64,000 nucleotides of DNA from Edaphochlamys debaryana (GCA_016858145.1 JAEHOE010000013.1:1426001-1490000), one strand, 5' to 3'. Positions 31,636 through 44,210 are shown, counted from the first letter of the stretch. Notes: generated by a model not told the origin, from the letters alone. A program made the numbers and translations.

Positions 31636-32531
31636 TCAGCGCGTCCCTAACTCTGCTATGAGCCCGTCATCGTGCGTTAGCAAACCAGCCAGACACACAC
31701 AACCTGTGAGGGCGGGGTGAGAGCAAGAGAGCGCTAGGTCAGATCCAGTCGACATTGGACAAGAGACAATGGCCGATCCCCACATGCCCCTGCAGAGGGC
31801 AGCGTCCCTTCCCACCTTCCCTAGTTCCCTGGGCCCATTCCTCTCACCTTGTGCAGCCGTGCAGGCCTCATCAGCTTCCGGCCTCACAGCAGTGAAGGCC
31901 TCGGGGTGGCGTTCGCAGAGCTGGTGATGCCTGCATACAGAGCATGGACACCGGTACGGGATGCTTGCTTAGTGCAGAGCAAAAGTGCTCAGCTGGGCAA
32001 CCGAGCGACCCGAACCTCCCAAAGTCCTGACGAGAGTGCAAGGCTGGACAACCCCCACTTACTCGATCGACTTTTCAATGCATGCTCTCCTCTATCGTGC
32101 CTTCCGGAGTATCGGCACTCCGCCCCTTGCGCCCCCCCGCCCCCCCTTCCCGCTTCACCTGGAGAGGCCCTGGGCCCAGCGCTGCGGAACAGCTCCCCCC
32201 CGCCCGCGCCGCCGTGCATCCGCACTGCCCACACGAAGCGCCCCTCGGAGTCCGCCACCCCCGCCACCGCGGCCGCCCCCGCCGCCGAGACCGCATGGCC
32301 CCTGCTGGACGCCATGGGGGAGGCTGCGGCGGCGGAGGGGGCCGTGTGGGTGTGCGTGTGGATGTGGGTCGGGCCCGGCGGGCCGCTGCCGCCGCTGCCG
32401 GCGGTGGTGCTGGCGGAGGCGGAGGCGAAGGCGAAGGCGGCGGAGGGGGAGCCTCCGCCGGCGCTGCTGGCGCTGTCGGCGGTGCCGCTGCGGCGGCGGG
32501 GGCGGCCGCCGGCGTCGGCAGAGGAGACCAT
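31636..32531 (-). CDS. Hypothetical Ala/Ser-rich protein with AT-hook-like motif
   Basis: Model: exons 32059-32531, 31848-31930, 31636-31703, phases 2 and 1 matching; 207 aa. The N-terminus MVSSADAGGRPRRRSG holds a GRPRRR core like an AT-hook or nuclear signal. It is followed by Ala/Ser/Gly low complexity with a HIHTHTHT stretch, then a normal-looking exon (KHHQLCERHPEAFTAVRPE). The last exon gives GLLTHDDGLIAELGTR and a stop. Alternative acceptors in the last exon would lead into other frames that also look coding (VRDALREVVHQGDM and YVVATKGGRVCDVLARVA), so the 3' end may be wrong or frameshifted. Function unknown. Confidence 0.4.
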
Positions 32532-32769
32532 GCTTAGCTACCGGTACTCAGATGTGTTGCTGCCGCCGCCGCCGAGCTAGTCCGATGGCGCGAAGCTTGA
32601 GGGAGGGCGGGAAGGCGCCTGCAGGAGTGGGGGGGGCAGCGGTCGGGTGACGGTCGGCGCCACGTTGCGCAGAGCTCGGGGGGGTCAGGGCCGCGGCCGC
32701 TTCAGCGAGGACTCGCCTGTGTAGATGTATGACTCGCGTGTTCCGGTGCTTGTAGAAGCCGAGCGGGCG

Positions 32770-33106
32770 CTAGTCGGAGCGGAGCTTCGAGACTTCGAGG
32801 AGTGCTTTGAAGCTGCGCGTGGTGGCTTTGACGGGTGACAGCCAGGGTTCTGAGGGCGCGGAGTACAGGGAGGCGAGCGTGTTGAAGCAGGCTTTGTAGC
32901 TAGCGCTTGTGCGGGCAAAGCTCATGAGGTGGCGCGGGGGTTGAGGTGGCGCCCGCGCGATGAGTCGCACGAGCGAAGCCCGCGCGCCGAACACCGCGAA
33001 GCCCGCTCGCGCTATATCCCGCACCAACGAGCCGTCGCTCCCGCCTTCCGCTCTACCGGCATCACGCGCGCAGGAGAGCAGCACCTGGCGAGCGAGCTGG
33101 AAGGTG
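32770..33106 (-). CDS. Probable terminal coding exon of an unrecognised gene
   Basis: Open for 112 codons from a possible acceptor (CTCTTGTAG) at 33107 to the stop at 32770. It reads STFQLARQVLLSCARD, then RASLVRLIARAPPQPPRHL, ASYKACFNTLASLYSAPSEP and KATTRSFKALLEVSKLRSD. Composition looks like real protein, not a repeat shadow. No ATG lies in frame before MSFARTS at ~32922, so it is either a 51-aa ORF from there or the last exon of a gene whose earlier exons I could not place in the short gap before the GPATCH8-like stop at 33294. No domain recognised. Confidence 0.35.
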
Positions 33107-33293
33107 CTACAAGAGGCCGTGTCATGCCCGTGCCCGTGGGGCCCGCGCTCGGCCTTCTCCCCTCCACCCTTCTTGACCAGGCACCTCCCCCCCGCCCTCC
33201 ACTGCACCTCACCCGCGCCCCCCGCAGCCTCCGCCCCAAACCAATGCTCTTCGTCCCACAGAGTTGCGTAACCTCTCCTTCGCAGCCGCCCGC

Positions 33294-36200
33294 TCAGGAC
33301 CCCTCCTCATCGTCAGAGTCCAGCCCGAAAGCCCCCGCCATGGCACCCCCCGCACGCCCCCTACCCCGCCCCGCCAGGCCCCCCACCAGCCCCCGCCCGC
33401 CCATCCGCCCGCCCCGCGCCGCCATGCCCCCTCTCCCCACCGCCCCCGCCAGCCCCCCTCGCCCGGGGCCAGCGCCCCCCAACCCAAACTTGATCCCGGA
33501 AGCCCCCGGAACCACCGCCGGCGGCGCCCCTGCTCCGCTGCTCCCAGCCCCATCCGGCGGCGGCGGCGGGGGCAGCGGCGGCGGGGGCGGCGCCCCCGGC
33601 CCGCTGCCCGGCGGCAGCGGCGGTTGCCCCGACGGCGGCGGCGCGGGCGGCGGCGGGCCTGGCGGCGGCGGTCCCCGCGGCGGCGGGCCTGGCGGCAGCG
33701 GCGGCAGGTCCGGCGGCAGCGGTGGCGGCGGCGACGGCTCCTGCTGCTGCTGCCGGGTCCGCTGCTGCGCCGCCTCGATCTGCTTCTGCAGCCGAGCCAT
33801 CTCCTTGTCGGCCACCTGGGGGCCAGGGCGGGGTATATGGGTGGAGTAAGGCGGGGGTGGGGGTTGGAGGAAGGCGGGGGTGGGGTTGGAGGAAGGCGGG
33901 GGTGGGGGTGGAGGAAGGCGGGAGGGGGGTAGCGGTAGGAGGCCTGCCAGGATGCAGGGGAAAGCAGGTGCGGTCACGCCTCCCCTCCGCACAGCCGCGT
34001 GTGATTACCCCTCTCCACCCCCAAGCTCCTCCCCGGTCCCCACGTTCCGCTCCCTCCGCTGCCGGTCGCCCCACCTTCCGCTCCCTCCTCTTGCCCCGCT
34101 CGCCCCACCTTCTTCTCCCTCCCTGCACGTACCCACCTTCTGCCCCCTGCCTCCCTCCCTCCCTGCAAGAGCCCCACCTTCTGCTCCCTCCGCTGCCGGT
34201 CCCCCCGGTTGCGCTCTGCCATGGCTGCCTTGGTCTCCGCCAGGCGCTTGCGGTGGTGGTGGTCGTAGGAGGAGAGGTGCTCCTCCAGCTGACGGGCGGA
34301 GGCGTACTGCTTGTCGCACACCTGGGGTTGGGTTGGGTGGGGCGGGGCGGGGGTTTGAAGCTGAGCGGGGGAGCGTCTCGGTGTTGGTGGGATTGCCGGA
34401 GAAGGTACATACCGCCACGTAGGGGTGGGGTGGGGGTGGAATGGAGTGAAGGGCCGGCCCACCTTCACGCCGTCAGTCCGAGAAGCGCCTACCCATCTTG
34501 CCCTCACCTACCCTGCTTCTCCTCTTCCACGGGAAAGGCGGAAAGACCAACAACACCAACACATTGACGCCGTGGGCCGGCATGAGTCTGGGGACAGAGC
34601 CCGGCTCCCCCAATCCCTGTACCCCGGACCCCCTACCCCCCCCCCCCCCCCAAAACCCCCCCAAGGCCACATACCTCGCAGTGCCAAGCCCCGTGTCATT
34701 CATGTCCCTCCCCGCCCAACCTTCCCCCCCCACCTCGCAGTAGAAGGTCTGCAGCATCTCCTTGACGTCCTCCGCACGCTTCTGGAGGCTCTCGGCCAGC
34801 GCCTCCCGCTTGCGGGACGCCTCCTCGTCCTCCTGGGGGGGCAGGGCAGCGGCAGCGGCAGGGGCGGCAGGGGTCTGGCGGTACAGGGGGAGCGCCAGGC
34901 GAGGGGGCCGAACCCCGGCAGTCCGTGGCGCATGGGGCATGAGGCATGGGGGATGGGGCATGGCGCATGGGGCATGGGGAATGCCACTACCGCCAGGCCC
35001 GCCGCATCCCAGCTGCCGCGGCGCATGCTGGGACCGGAGAGCTGTGGGCGGGGGCGGCGGTGACGGCCCTTTCGCGCCGTTCGCAGGTCGTCGCATGCCC
35101 ACCGCACACACCGCACGGAGACTGCGCCAGGCCGAAGATCGCCATCACGTCGCCACGCAGGTCGCAGCACACTCCGCATGCATCGGGGATGTTACTACGG
35201 GCCCCGCCAGGCCCACACCAGGCCCGCGCCCGCCCGTGAGGCGTGGGGCATGGCCCATGCCAATACCAGGCCCAGACCCGCCGCATCCCAGCTGGGCCCC
35301 TGTCGGGCCCACAGCAGGCCCGCGGCCGGGCCCACCTGCGCCGCCACCTCGATCTCCAACCGCTTGCGCGCGGCCGTGGCCTCCGAGGTGTGGGCATCGT
35401 CCTCCTCCTGGGGTTCGGAAGGGCAGTGACCGAAAGGGGGTGGGACCAGGGTTTGCAGCGCCACTCCCGTCCTGGAGTACGCGCAAGCGCACGCTGAAGC
35501 GTCCCGGAGCCCATCCTCGTGTCACAGTCGCAGAGCCCATCCATCCCGGCCGCCAACTGGTCCCAGTGCGAGAGCGCCCCAGGCTTCCCCACACCTGCAC
35601 GCCCCCGCCCCACCGCCCCGCCCCGCCCCACCCCACCCCCGTCCCCGCCCCACCCCACCCCCGTCCCCGCCCCAACCCCACCCCTGCCCGCCCCTGTCCC
35701 TCCCCCGCCAGCAGCCCCGTTCCGCCCCCCACCTGCTTTCCCAGGCCCAGCCTCATGCCCGCCTCCACGCCCGCACTGATGGGCTCCACAATGCCGTTCT
35801 CCTGGGGGGGGCAGGAGCAGGGGTTTGACGTGGGCCCCGCAGCAGCACGTGGGCGATTGACGGGAGCAGGGGCGAGGGCGGTACGGTGTGCTCCGGTGGG
35901 GTTAGAGAGGGTGATGGGGCCTGTTGACACGTGCGGAGCGTGGTCCCCAGAAGCCTGCCCCAATCCGCAGGCCTCATCCCCAGGCCTGGTCGGTGCACAT
36001 GCCGCCCTGCAGGGCCTCAGCATGAGCGGCCGCAAGCCCTTTCTCCCGTTCACCTCAATCAACGGGAAGCCCCAGACACCCGAACGAGCACCGCACCTGT
36101 CTCCCAAGGCCCTTGCCCTCCTTCCAGCCCAGCTTTTGGAGCAGCTTGTAGCCGACGTTCTCCGGCGGGATGGGCACGCGCGTGCCATCCATCCCGGTGT

Positions 36201-36384
36201 ACGCGGGCGTGTCTTCGTCGTGTGTGTCCCCCAGCCCCCGGTGGCCCCAGTCTTCGTCGTCGAGGTCCATCCGCCGCCGGCTCTCCTGGTAAGAGTTGGT
36301 GAAGGCATCTCCCCGAGGCGCGGCGAGGCGGGGGTCAACCACGACGGGGAAGCCCGCCGCTCCCCCCGGCACGAGCGGGTTCAT
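33294..36384 (-). CDS. G-patch and C2H2 zinc-finger protein, GPATCH8-like
   Basis: Six exons, all phase 0: 36097-36384, 35733-35801, 35336-35407, 34734-34832, 34178-34321, 33294-33815; 397 aa. The G-patch is at ~71-125 (VGYKLLQKLGWKEGKGLGRQ, then IVEPISAGVEAGMRLGLGK). A Lys/Glu-rich coiled region follows. A C2H2 finger spans the exon 4/5 boundary (FYCEVCDKQYASARQLEEHL, then SSYDHHHRKRL), with the conserved pattern of GPATCH8 relatives. The C-terminal exon is a Pro-rich tract (PPPGPPP runs), RGG/GRG repeats (GRGGLAGAVGRGGMAARGGR) and an acidic end (DSDDEEGS). G-patch proteins activate DEAH helicases in RNA processing, so a nuclear splicing role is likely. Start is ATG at 36382-36384 (MNPLVPGG). 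Divergent from the 36873 gene. Confidence 0.9.
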
Positions 36385-36872
36385 GGCTGCCAGTTCGTCC
36401 TCGAATCCCTAGCGTAGCTCTAATGATCTAGCGACATTGCTAAGAGTGTGGGCGCAGGAGGAGCCGGAGGGGAGCTTGAGCGAGTCGCGACAGCTCTGAC
36501 GTGTGTTTGGGGAGCTTGCCTCTCTGCTGGAGCGGGTATATGTCTGCTAGCAATCTGCAACGCTGCTGGCGCTGAGTCGCTGGGATTGGCGAGAGGGCTC
36601 ATCAAGCTTGCGATCCCGACTGTCGCCACCAGAACTGCTTACAGCTCTAGCATTAACTCCCTATCGTGATCCTACGTCACTTATACTGTCGGGAGAAGCA
36701 CCAAGGCGCACCTCGCCAAAGTTCTATAAGCGAACATCCGCAGACGAGTTCTTACAGCCTTAACCTGTGGTCCTCACCGTGTCATACCATCAGCTTATGA
36801 CTCTGCTAACGCAATAAGCGCTCGGCGCAACTTGGTCCGCGGCCCCAATCGCATTTCGGGACCCAGCTCACA
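36385..36872. promoter_or_regulatory. Bidirectional promoter region
   Basis: 488 bp between the ATGs of the divergent GPATCH8-like gene and the 604-aa protein gene. It is lower in GC than the flanking exons. Both 5' UTRs must lie here. No clear TATA box seen. Confidence 0.5.
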
Positions 36873-39454
36873 ATGGCGTCCCGGACAATGGAGATGGCGG
36901 ACGCGATGCACTACGAGACGCGTCAAATCCGGGAGGCTCTGGCCGCGAGCACGGCACGCCTCAAGTCAGCCCGGTTCGGGCGACTGGCCCCCGACCTGGC
37001 GCCCCAGCAGGGCGCCTCGATGCTACAGGAGTGGGAGGGCCTCTCCAGCATGGGGGACATCGAGCACGTGAGGAGACTCTATGGGCTGGCGCTTGGGGGC
37101 GGGGCGATGCGAGACGAGGAGGGGAGAGATCCCGGGGGCGGGGCGTGGGGGTGGGGTGGCGAGGGAGTGCAACACCCTCCTCGAGTGTTCGCATCCAGCG
37201 CCTGACCTGCTTGGAAGGCTGGCGCACACTGCCAAGCAACCGTGCGCAGTGGCCAAGCGTGGCAGCGCGCTGGCTGGCGCGCCCCACAACTCACCATCCC
37301 CATCCCCTAACCCACTCACCCTCCCACCCGCTGCCCCCCACAGCCCGACATCCCCGCCGCCAACAACCCGCTGTACAACCAGATGCGGTCCGCGCTACTG
37401 GCCTTCGAGCAGGAGGTGGGCTACGCGGCGCCCGCCCGTGAGCGCGCCTTCTTTTCCGCCCTTCGGACGCAGCTAATGGAGGCAGCGGCGCTGAGGGAGG
37501 CGGACCAAAGGGACATGGCCATAGCGGCCGCTTACAAGTGGTTCTCAAGACACAAGTGAGTTGCCAGTCTGGGTCTAGAGGAAAGCGATGTTGGGGACGG
37601 TGAATGCGAGTGCGGGTGGGGCCTGACGGTCTTGGGATGGGGGCTGGGGCGGCGCGCCATGCTGAGAGGCAAGGCGGCCATGGGGGATGGTTGCGGTGGG
37701 CTGGGGCCAATCGCCCTTGCAACCCTGCAAAACGCTGTTTTGCATGGGATGGGATATGGTGTCGCTTGCTTGTCAACCTGCTGCCCCTTTGCAAACCCGC
37801 AGGCCGCAGGGCCCCGAAGCGGACCCCATCGCGGCCGCGGTGCTGGCCTCGTCCCTCTCCGTAGAGGCAGCCCCACCCGAGGCGCGGCTCTCCACGCAGG
37901 GCGCTGTGGGCACAGCGCAGCGCCTGGCATCGGCCCACTCGGCCAACCCGGGTCAGTCCCTGTCCGGCGCCTTGGGCCCACCGCCCGGGCCCCAGGGCAA
38001 GCACCAGTTCTTCTCCGTCTTCTCCCGAGCGGCACCCGGCGGGGGGATAGGCACGGCAGCAGGCGGGGCGGCCATGGCCCGAGCCACGGGGCTGCGCGCG
38101 CCCAGCCCCAACTCCGCGCTCCGGCCCAGCTCCTCCCGCGAGGGTGGAGCCGGCGGCGGCGGCGCAGGGTCCCTGTCGCTCAACCACCCCCTCGTCATGC
38201 ATCCCTCTGTCGCCAACGGCGGCGCGCCGGCGGCGGGTGTGGGGCGGGGCATGCCGCCGTCCGCCTCCGCCGCCGCGGCTTCCCTGGCGGGCACCTCCCG
38301 AAGCCGCTTCACGTCCACGGACCTGTACGCACCTGGCAAGCTGGTTCGGCCCCAGGAGCTAGACGAGTTGGACCACCGGGCGGCAGCGGCAGCAGCGGCG
38401 GCCGCGACCGCCAGCGGGTCAGGCGCGGGCGGGCCCGGGGCGGCGGGCGGGCTGCACGCCAAGCCCTGGATGTCGGGGCCGTTCCGGGCGCCGGTGGGCA
38501 CCGGGGGGCCGGCGGGGCGAGGGGCTGCGGGCAAGGCGGGGCCCGAGGAGGACGAGGAGGTGCGGGCGCTGCGGGAGAAGTGGAGCGCCATGGACGCCAA
38601 GACGCACAAGTCCGTGGCGGACGTGCAGGTGTGTGGTTGGGAGGGTGGGCGGGAGGTGGAAGACTGGGGCCTGGGTGCCTAACGAAGGGGGTCAGCGGCG
38701 AGCAGAGCGCATCACTATCAGGGCAGAGGGCATGCGCGTTTCCCAGGGAGCCAGGGGCGGTGCCCTGCGGGGAGCGGCCTGTGGGCGAGCAAGCCACTGT
38801 CTACTCAGTCCCTTGCTACCACCTCCCACACTGCACTCCCCCGCCGCCCCACCCTGTCACCGCCGCGCGCAGTCCAAGGTGGCCGAGTGGACGCTGCAGC
38901 GGGCCCGCCTGGAGGAGGAGATCGTGCGGCGGCAGGAGGTGCACCGCTTCGCGCCCGCGGGCGGCGGCCCGGCGCAGCCCTGGCAGCAGCCGGGCACGGG
39001 CCGCCGCGACGGCGAGGACCCCTTGGCACCCGGCACCCTCTCGCCCTACGCCAACGCCAACGCCGACCTCGCCGCCGCCACCGCCGCCGCGGCTTCTGCT
39101 GCCGCCAACCCCAGCGGCGTGACCTTCACCCTGCCCGGCGCCGCGGGCGCCGCGGGCGGGCTCGGCGGCGCCGCCGGCGCCAACATGCGGTTACGGCACG
39201 CTGACGTCAGCGCGTACGATGTGGGTCGGGCGGATCTGGTGGCCCGACTGGCGAGCCTGGGGGTGTCGGTCAACTCGGACACGCTGGACCGAGCGCTACG
39301 GCCGGTGGAGGACCGACCCTTCCTGGACTGCATCTCGCGCCTGCCCAAGCCCGGGGAGCACCTGGTGAGCCGGCCGGGCAGCGTGCGGCTGCCGGCGGCC
39401 AAGAAGAAGCGGAGCAAGAGCGCGGGCAAGAAGCGGCCAAAGAGCGGGAAGTAG
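36873..39454 (+). CDS. Conserved-looking 604-aa protein of unknown function
   Basis: Four exons: 36873-37067, 37344-37555, 37803-38628, 38873-39454; phases 0, 2, 0. The N-terminal ~135 residues are helical and ordered: MEMADAMHYETRQIREALA, then DIPAANNPLYNQMRSALLAF and RERAFFSALRTQLMEAAALR. The middle (140-380) is Ala/Gly/Ser/Pro low complexity with short ordered islands (GKHQFFSVFSRA, RSRFTSTDLYAPGKLVRP). A predicted coiled segment (EEDEEVRALREKWSAMDAKT, then KVAEWTLQRARLEEEIVRRQ) spans the last intron. The C-terminus has SAYDVGRADLVARLASLGVS, then RPVEDRPFLDCISRLPKPGE and a Lys-rich end (KKKRSKSAGKKRPKSGK) that could be a nuclear signal or bind nucleic acid or microtubules. I do not recognise the family; a ciliary or cytoskeletal protein is one guess, without proof. 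Confidence 0.8.
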
Positions 39455-40924
39455 GGGGTGGTTTGTTGTTGTTGGGGTTTGGGGGTGCAGGCAGCGTTGC
39501 TGGGGGGGCGCTGGGGATTGGAAGGTGCATACAGCGTGGCGAGGGGCTAGTACGGGGATAAGGGGTAGGGCGTAAGCGCTTGGCGGGGGCGGGAAGGGGT
39601 CGTGCGCGGGAAGTAGGTAGTAGTTGTGGGCGAGGGGGTGGGGTGGAGAGGGGCTTGGTGTCAGCGGTGCCGCAAGTGCACCGGTGGTGTGGTACAGGCA
39701 TCTCACGTGTATTGGCCTGGTGGGCCTTGCTGGGGCGAGGGTGAGCATCAGTACTTGTGCTCGGGACACTGATGGAGCATGTCATACAGTATTGGGCGGG
39801 GCGCAGGTGTCGTAAGGAGGGGGCATAGGTTGCCGGCTGGGAACTAAAGGCAGGAACGCGGCTGTGGGCGCGGCATTGGGGCCATAGACCAGGCACTTGA
39901 ATTGGCGGCTAAGCGAGCACAAGCGCGGCAAGCGGGCAGCGACGTCTGAGCTGCGGCCGTGAGGGTCAGTGTGCGCGCGCGAACTCATCGTAGGAGGCTC
40001 GGCCCAGGGCTGACCTCGACGTCCCCAAGGCCCCCATGGCGTCCCCCTTCGTCGTCGTCCGGACTACGCTGCACGGCCCCTGCGAGCACAGAACCCCCAT
40101 GGCGTCCAGCAGTGCAGCCTGCAGAGGCGCGTACATTCACAGCAAGAGCCCTTGCTTGTTCAGGTTTTGCCACCGAGGAAGCAACCGCAAGTGTCAGCAG
40201 CTGCCAGCGCACGGCCCTGCCCCCATACGACCGCGGCCGGTGGCCTCGCACCGAACCCTTTCGAGCATTACCGGTACCGTACCTTGCTCTTAGGGCATAA
40301 GCCCTCCGCAGTAACCCTACTAGACCGCCGGCCCTCGACCCACAACCAAGGAAGACAATGGACCATTGACAAGGTAGGGCTGCCCAGCAACTGCAGGCGA
40401 GGCAAGCCCTTGGGCGCGGGCTTGCCCCCGCGGGCAAATTCATCCAACCAACAACCGCCTAGACCTGGCCTCGCGCAGCCTTTGTGCACTGTTCGGTCCG
40501 CAAGCCTGCACTGCCAGCCCTCAGACCCAGCCCGTCCCAAACACAAGCATGTGCCCGGGTCACGTCACTCAGTTCCTGACGAACACCGTCAAAATGACTG
40601 TGCGCCAGGTACGCCAAAAGTAGCGCTCCTAGGCTGGCCCTAAGACTTGCATGCTTACTTCGTCCTCACGGTTCAAATCTCATGCCCGCCGTACCCAAGC
40701 GAGTGAGGAACTTGTGCCTCTTGTGCTTGTGCTTGCCACTGTGAAGCTACTGTCTGCGCACTGCAGCGCCAGATAACGCTACGCGGACTATGCCCCAGCA
40801 CCCGTGCCCCTTGCATGGCGGACAGGGCTCCACCACCAACCAGCACGCCCACACCCTGCAGCCCTCACAGACGCCACGGCTCCGGGCCTAAAACCCATGC
40901 ACCCCTTCCCCCGCCGCCACCCTC
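39455..40924. other. Convergent intergenic region, no gene seen
   Basis: 1.47 kb between the stops of the 604-aa gene and MYND gene 1. Short open frames have no recognisable content and no phase-consistent splice model. A GGTTCAAATC-like B box near 40668 lacks a matching tRNA fold. Confidence 0.6.
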
Positions 40925-43854
40925 TCAGCTGCTGTCTACCTCGCACTCCGCCTTGTGCCCCGCCTTCCAGTGCGCCGTCTGGCACTCGCGGCAGCAGTAC
41001 GACACCCGCCTGCATCGCCCGCACTGCTGCAGCCTCACGTCCGCCTCGCTGTCGCCCTCCAGGCTGGCGCAGGCGGGGTTGGCGCAGGCGGGCAGCAGCG
41101 CCGCCGCCTCGGCCCGAAGCGCCGCCAGCCGCTGGGCGGCGGCCGCCAGAGCCGCGGCATCGCGGGGCTGCCTCGCTAAGGTCTGATCGCTGCCTGGCTG
41201 GTCCAGCCTGTCCGCCAAATCCTCGAGGTGCTGCCTCTCCACGGGTAGCGCCTCGCTCACCCGTGTTGCCAGCAGGCGGAGGGCCTCGGGCGACCATGCA
41301 GCCGCCGCACCCGGTGCGGTTGAGCCACCGGCACCGTCCGCGCCGCTGCCCCGCCCCAGCACGAGGTGCGGGTAGTGCCGGTACGCTTCTAGGCAGCTGC
41401 CCACGAGAAGGTCGATACGAGGTGGTTGCATCCAACTTGCCTGCCCCGCCTCCCCCAGCGATGCCTCCAGGAGCGCCCCCAGCAGCGGCACCGCCCCGCA
41501 CTCCTCCACCAGGAGGGGCAGGCACAGGGCCGAAGCCAGGCGGTGCGGGAACGCGTCCTCAGCGGCAGGCTCCACATAGCAGCATGCCTGGTAGACAGCC
41601 GGCAGGACGACGCTCACGCTTACATCTAGGAGCGTTTCCTCCGCACGTTGGCCGCTGGCTCCGCTCAGCCGTGTTTGCCACAGCTTCACAGCCCCAAGCG
41701 TCAGCCGTGACAGCTCGGGCAGCAGCTGCAGGACTGCCAGCGCCAGCACACACACGGGCGCGCAGGGCGCAGCGGGGTCCACTGGCCCCGCCGCCGGCTC
41801 CGATGCCCGGCAGCAAACGGGTAGAGCCCACTCGACGATGTTGCGGGCGGTCAGAATGACGATCTCCGGCAGCTGCACAACTGCTCGCGAGTGCATTGGC
41901 CGCAGCAGGACGTCCGGCGGCAGCGTCCGGAGCAGCTTGGCCAGAGTCCGGAGGAGGGAGGCGGCCTGCCGGGGCGGGCTGTGCGCCAGCAGGGCGGCGA
42001 AGCTGCCGCCCCGGGCTGCCGAAAAGCGCCCCACCAGCGGTGCCTCGGGCCCGGCCGGGCTGGCGGCGGCGCACCGCAGCATCGTCTCCAGCAGCGGCAC
42101 CACACCGCCCTCCAGCGCCGCCGCGACGGAGGGGGGCAGATGGGCGGGGTGGAAGACCAGTGCAGGCGGCGAACCTGCAGAATAGGGCAACGCAGCGCGG
42201 GTTGCGATCCAAACGCATCAACGGAGCGGAGACGTGAACATCGTGACATGAAAGGCACAGAGCATGCAGCGCCAGCATAGGGCAAACCCAGGGGAGCCAC
42301 GGACTGCAAGGACTTTCATGAAGAGCAAGCGGGTACAGGAGACGGGTGGGGGCAATGAGGTCCGCCAATCGCTGCTAGGGCTTGCAATCCTCTATACATG
42401 AGGAACTCACCCTCCTCGCCTCGCAGGCGTCCGACGGCACAGCACAGTACTTCGAAGGTGGTGCGAATCCACCAGATCTTCTGCCCCGCCTCCGCTGCCG
42501 CCTGGCAGTGTAGCGCTGACGTCAGTACGGGCGCCCAGGCCCTCGCCGCCTCGGCCTTCCACGCCCGCGGCCACCGCCTGGCGGCAGCGACCAGGGACAA
42601 GAGTGCCTGTTGGCCCACGCTGCCCACTTCCCCGGGGGTCAGCAGCACTCGGAAGGCCTGCGTGCCCCTGCGCCTGCCCCCGGCCCAGCTGAGGTCCACC
42701 ACCGGCTGCCGCCTGGAGTCAAGGGACACCGCCCCCGCGCCGGCGCGTGCTGATGCCCCCGCCAGCACCAGTGCGCGCAGGGCCAGGCGCAGGATGGCGC
42801 GGGGCGACAGGGAAGGGGCGGGCCTGGCGGCGTCGAGGCTAAACTGCACCAGGCACGTGAACAGCAGTGTAGACTCCAGACAGAAGTACGAGGCGTCCAC
42901 AGTAATGGGTGGAGAAAGCAGCCAGTCTTGGGGCAGGCCGCAGGGCTGGCCGTCTGCCGCCGCCAGGACGCTGCCGCAGAGGAGGAGGAGGGCGCGGGAG
43001 CAGCAGGGGCCAACGGCCGCTTGATAGCTTGCCTTCTCGACGAGGCCAGGGCCACCGTCAGTGCTTACTAGCACACCGAGCTGGTTGACTGCCACGGTGA
43101 GCCACAAGAATAGCTCCGCTTGCTTCATGATGAGCTGCTCTGGTGGCGGGGCGCCGGGCGGCGGGCGCATGAGGAGCAGCAGGCGGCTGGCGTGGCCGAG
43201 CAGGCTGCTCTCCTCGAGGGCGGCCAGGAGGGACCCGGCCAGGGCCGAGTCCTGCAGCGACTGCGCCACTTGTGTTATGTTGGCTAACAACCGCAGCTGT
43301 AGGTACGCTAGGTCACCAGCGCGCATGCACAGATCGGTGCCGCCGTGCCCCCCGCCGGCCTCGGGGGCCAGCAGGGCGCACACCGCCGCGACCTGCCGTG
43401 CCGCGGCGTGCAGGGTCTGCACCTTCAGCAGCGTAGCCGCGAAAGGGCGTACCGAAGCCGCTGCGGAGGGGCTGCCGCTGGTGGCCGGTTGAAGGACGAT
43501 GGACGTGAGCTGCAGAGCTTGGTACGCCACGCTGTGCCGGTCTTCCTCCACCTTGCCAGGCGTAGCCGTCACCTCCTTACGTGTGGCGAAGGATACCAGC
43601 GCCACGAGAGCACACGCGAACTGCCCGTCCGTGTCCGCTTCCAGCAGGGCGACCGCATTCTGCGGTGCGCCCAGGGCGTACTCCTTTACTATGCCCAGGT
43701 CGCGGCCGAGCTCAGACATCTCATGGTTGCTGAGAGGCGGCAGCTTGCGCCCCACCAGTCGCTCTGCAGCGCCCAGAACACGCGTCTTCGCCTTCTCATG
43801 CTCCGGAACTCTGGCCACAGGCGCCGCAGTTGAGGCCCGCGGACGAGGTGGCAT
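40925..43854 (-). CDS. MYND zinc-finger protein 1
   Basis: Two exons, 42411-43854 and 40925-42174 (phase 1, 236-bp intron); 897 aa. The last ~50 residues form a MYND finger: CANPAC, QQCGRC, YCCREC, HWKAGHKAEC, the usual Cys/His ligands with the algal C-x4-C first pair. The rest is Leu/Ala-rich helical repeat-like sequence (ALLAALEESSLLGHASRLLL; LLRTLAKLLRTLPPDVLLRP) without a SET or other catalytic domain. MYND fingers bind Pro-rich peptides, so this is probably a protein-interaction factor. It starts MPPRPRASTAAP. It is a tandem paralogue of the gene at 46252, same strand, with the single intron at the same place (EEG|GSPPAL). Confidence 0.85.
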
Positions 43855-44210
43855 GCTACGGTTGCAGGGGGGCGAATCACTGGTGCTGTCAAGCGTTTGG
43901 GGCGCTGTCTGAAGTCATCTCGAATGGGCGGGAACGGCTCTGGCCCTAGTGCCAGACGTAGAGACCCTACGAACAGTTGGTGTCGTATGTGCGTTCCGAT
44001 TCTTCTGGGCTGACCAGCTTGCCGGCCAAGTCGTCTCCGCCGCATTGTGTGTGCGCCATCATCACCCGCCTCCCCCTCCCCTCCGACCCCCGAGCCCTCC
44101 GAGCCACCCCGAGCTGCCTACAAACTGCGATGCCACGACTCCGCAGCAACATGCCCCGTTGACGCCGTTGTCTAAATTATTCCCAAGCTGCCCCGGCCGG
44201 ACTGGGCCCT

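Noticed and set aside
34762..36417. A 551-codon plus-strand open frame
   Set aside because: Antisense shadow of the GPATCH8-like exons and introns, Pro/Arg-rich as expected from GC bias; the minus-strand exons carry recognisable domains.
40640..40700. Possible tRNA (GGTTCAAATC B box)
   Set aside because: No A box, acceptor stem or anticodon arm can be formed around it.
42398..43833. Plus-strand open frames antisense to the MYND genes
   Set aside because: GC-driven shadows; the minus strand has full-length, phase-consistent paralogous genes with a MYND finger.
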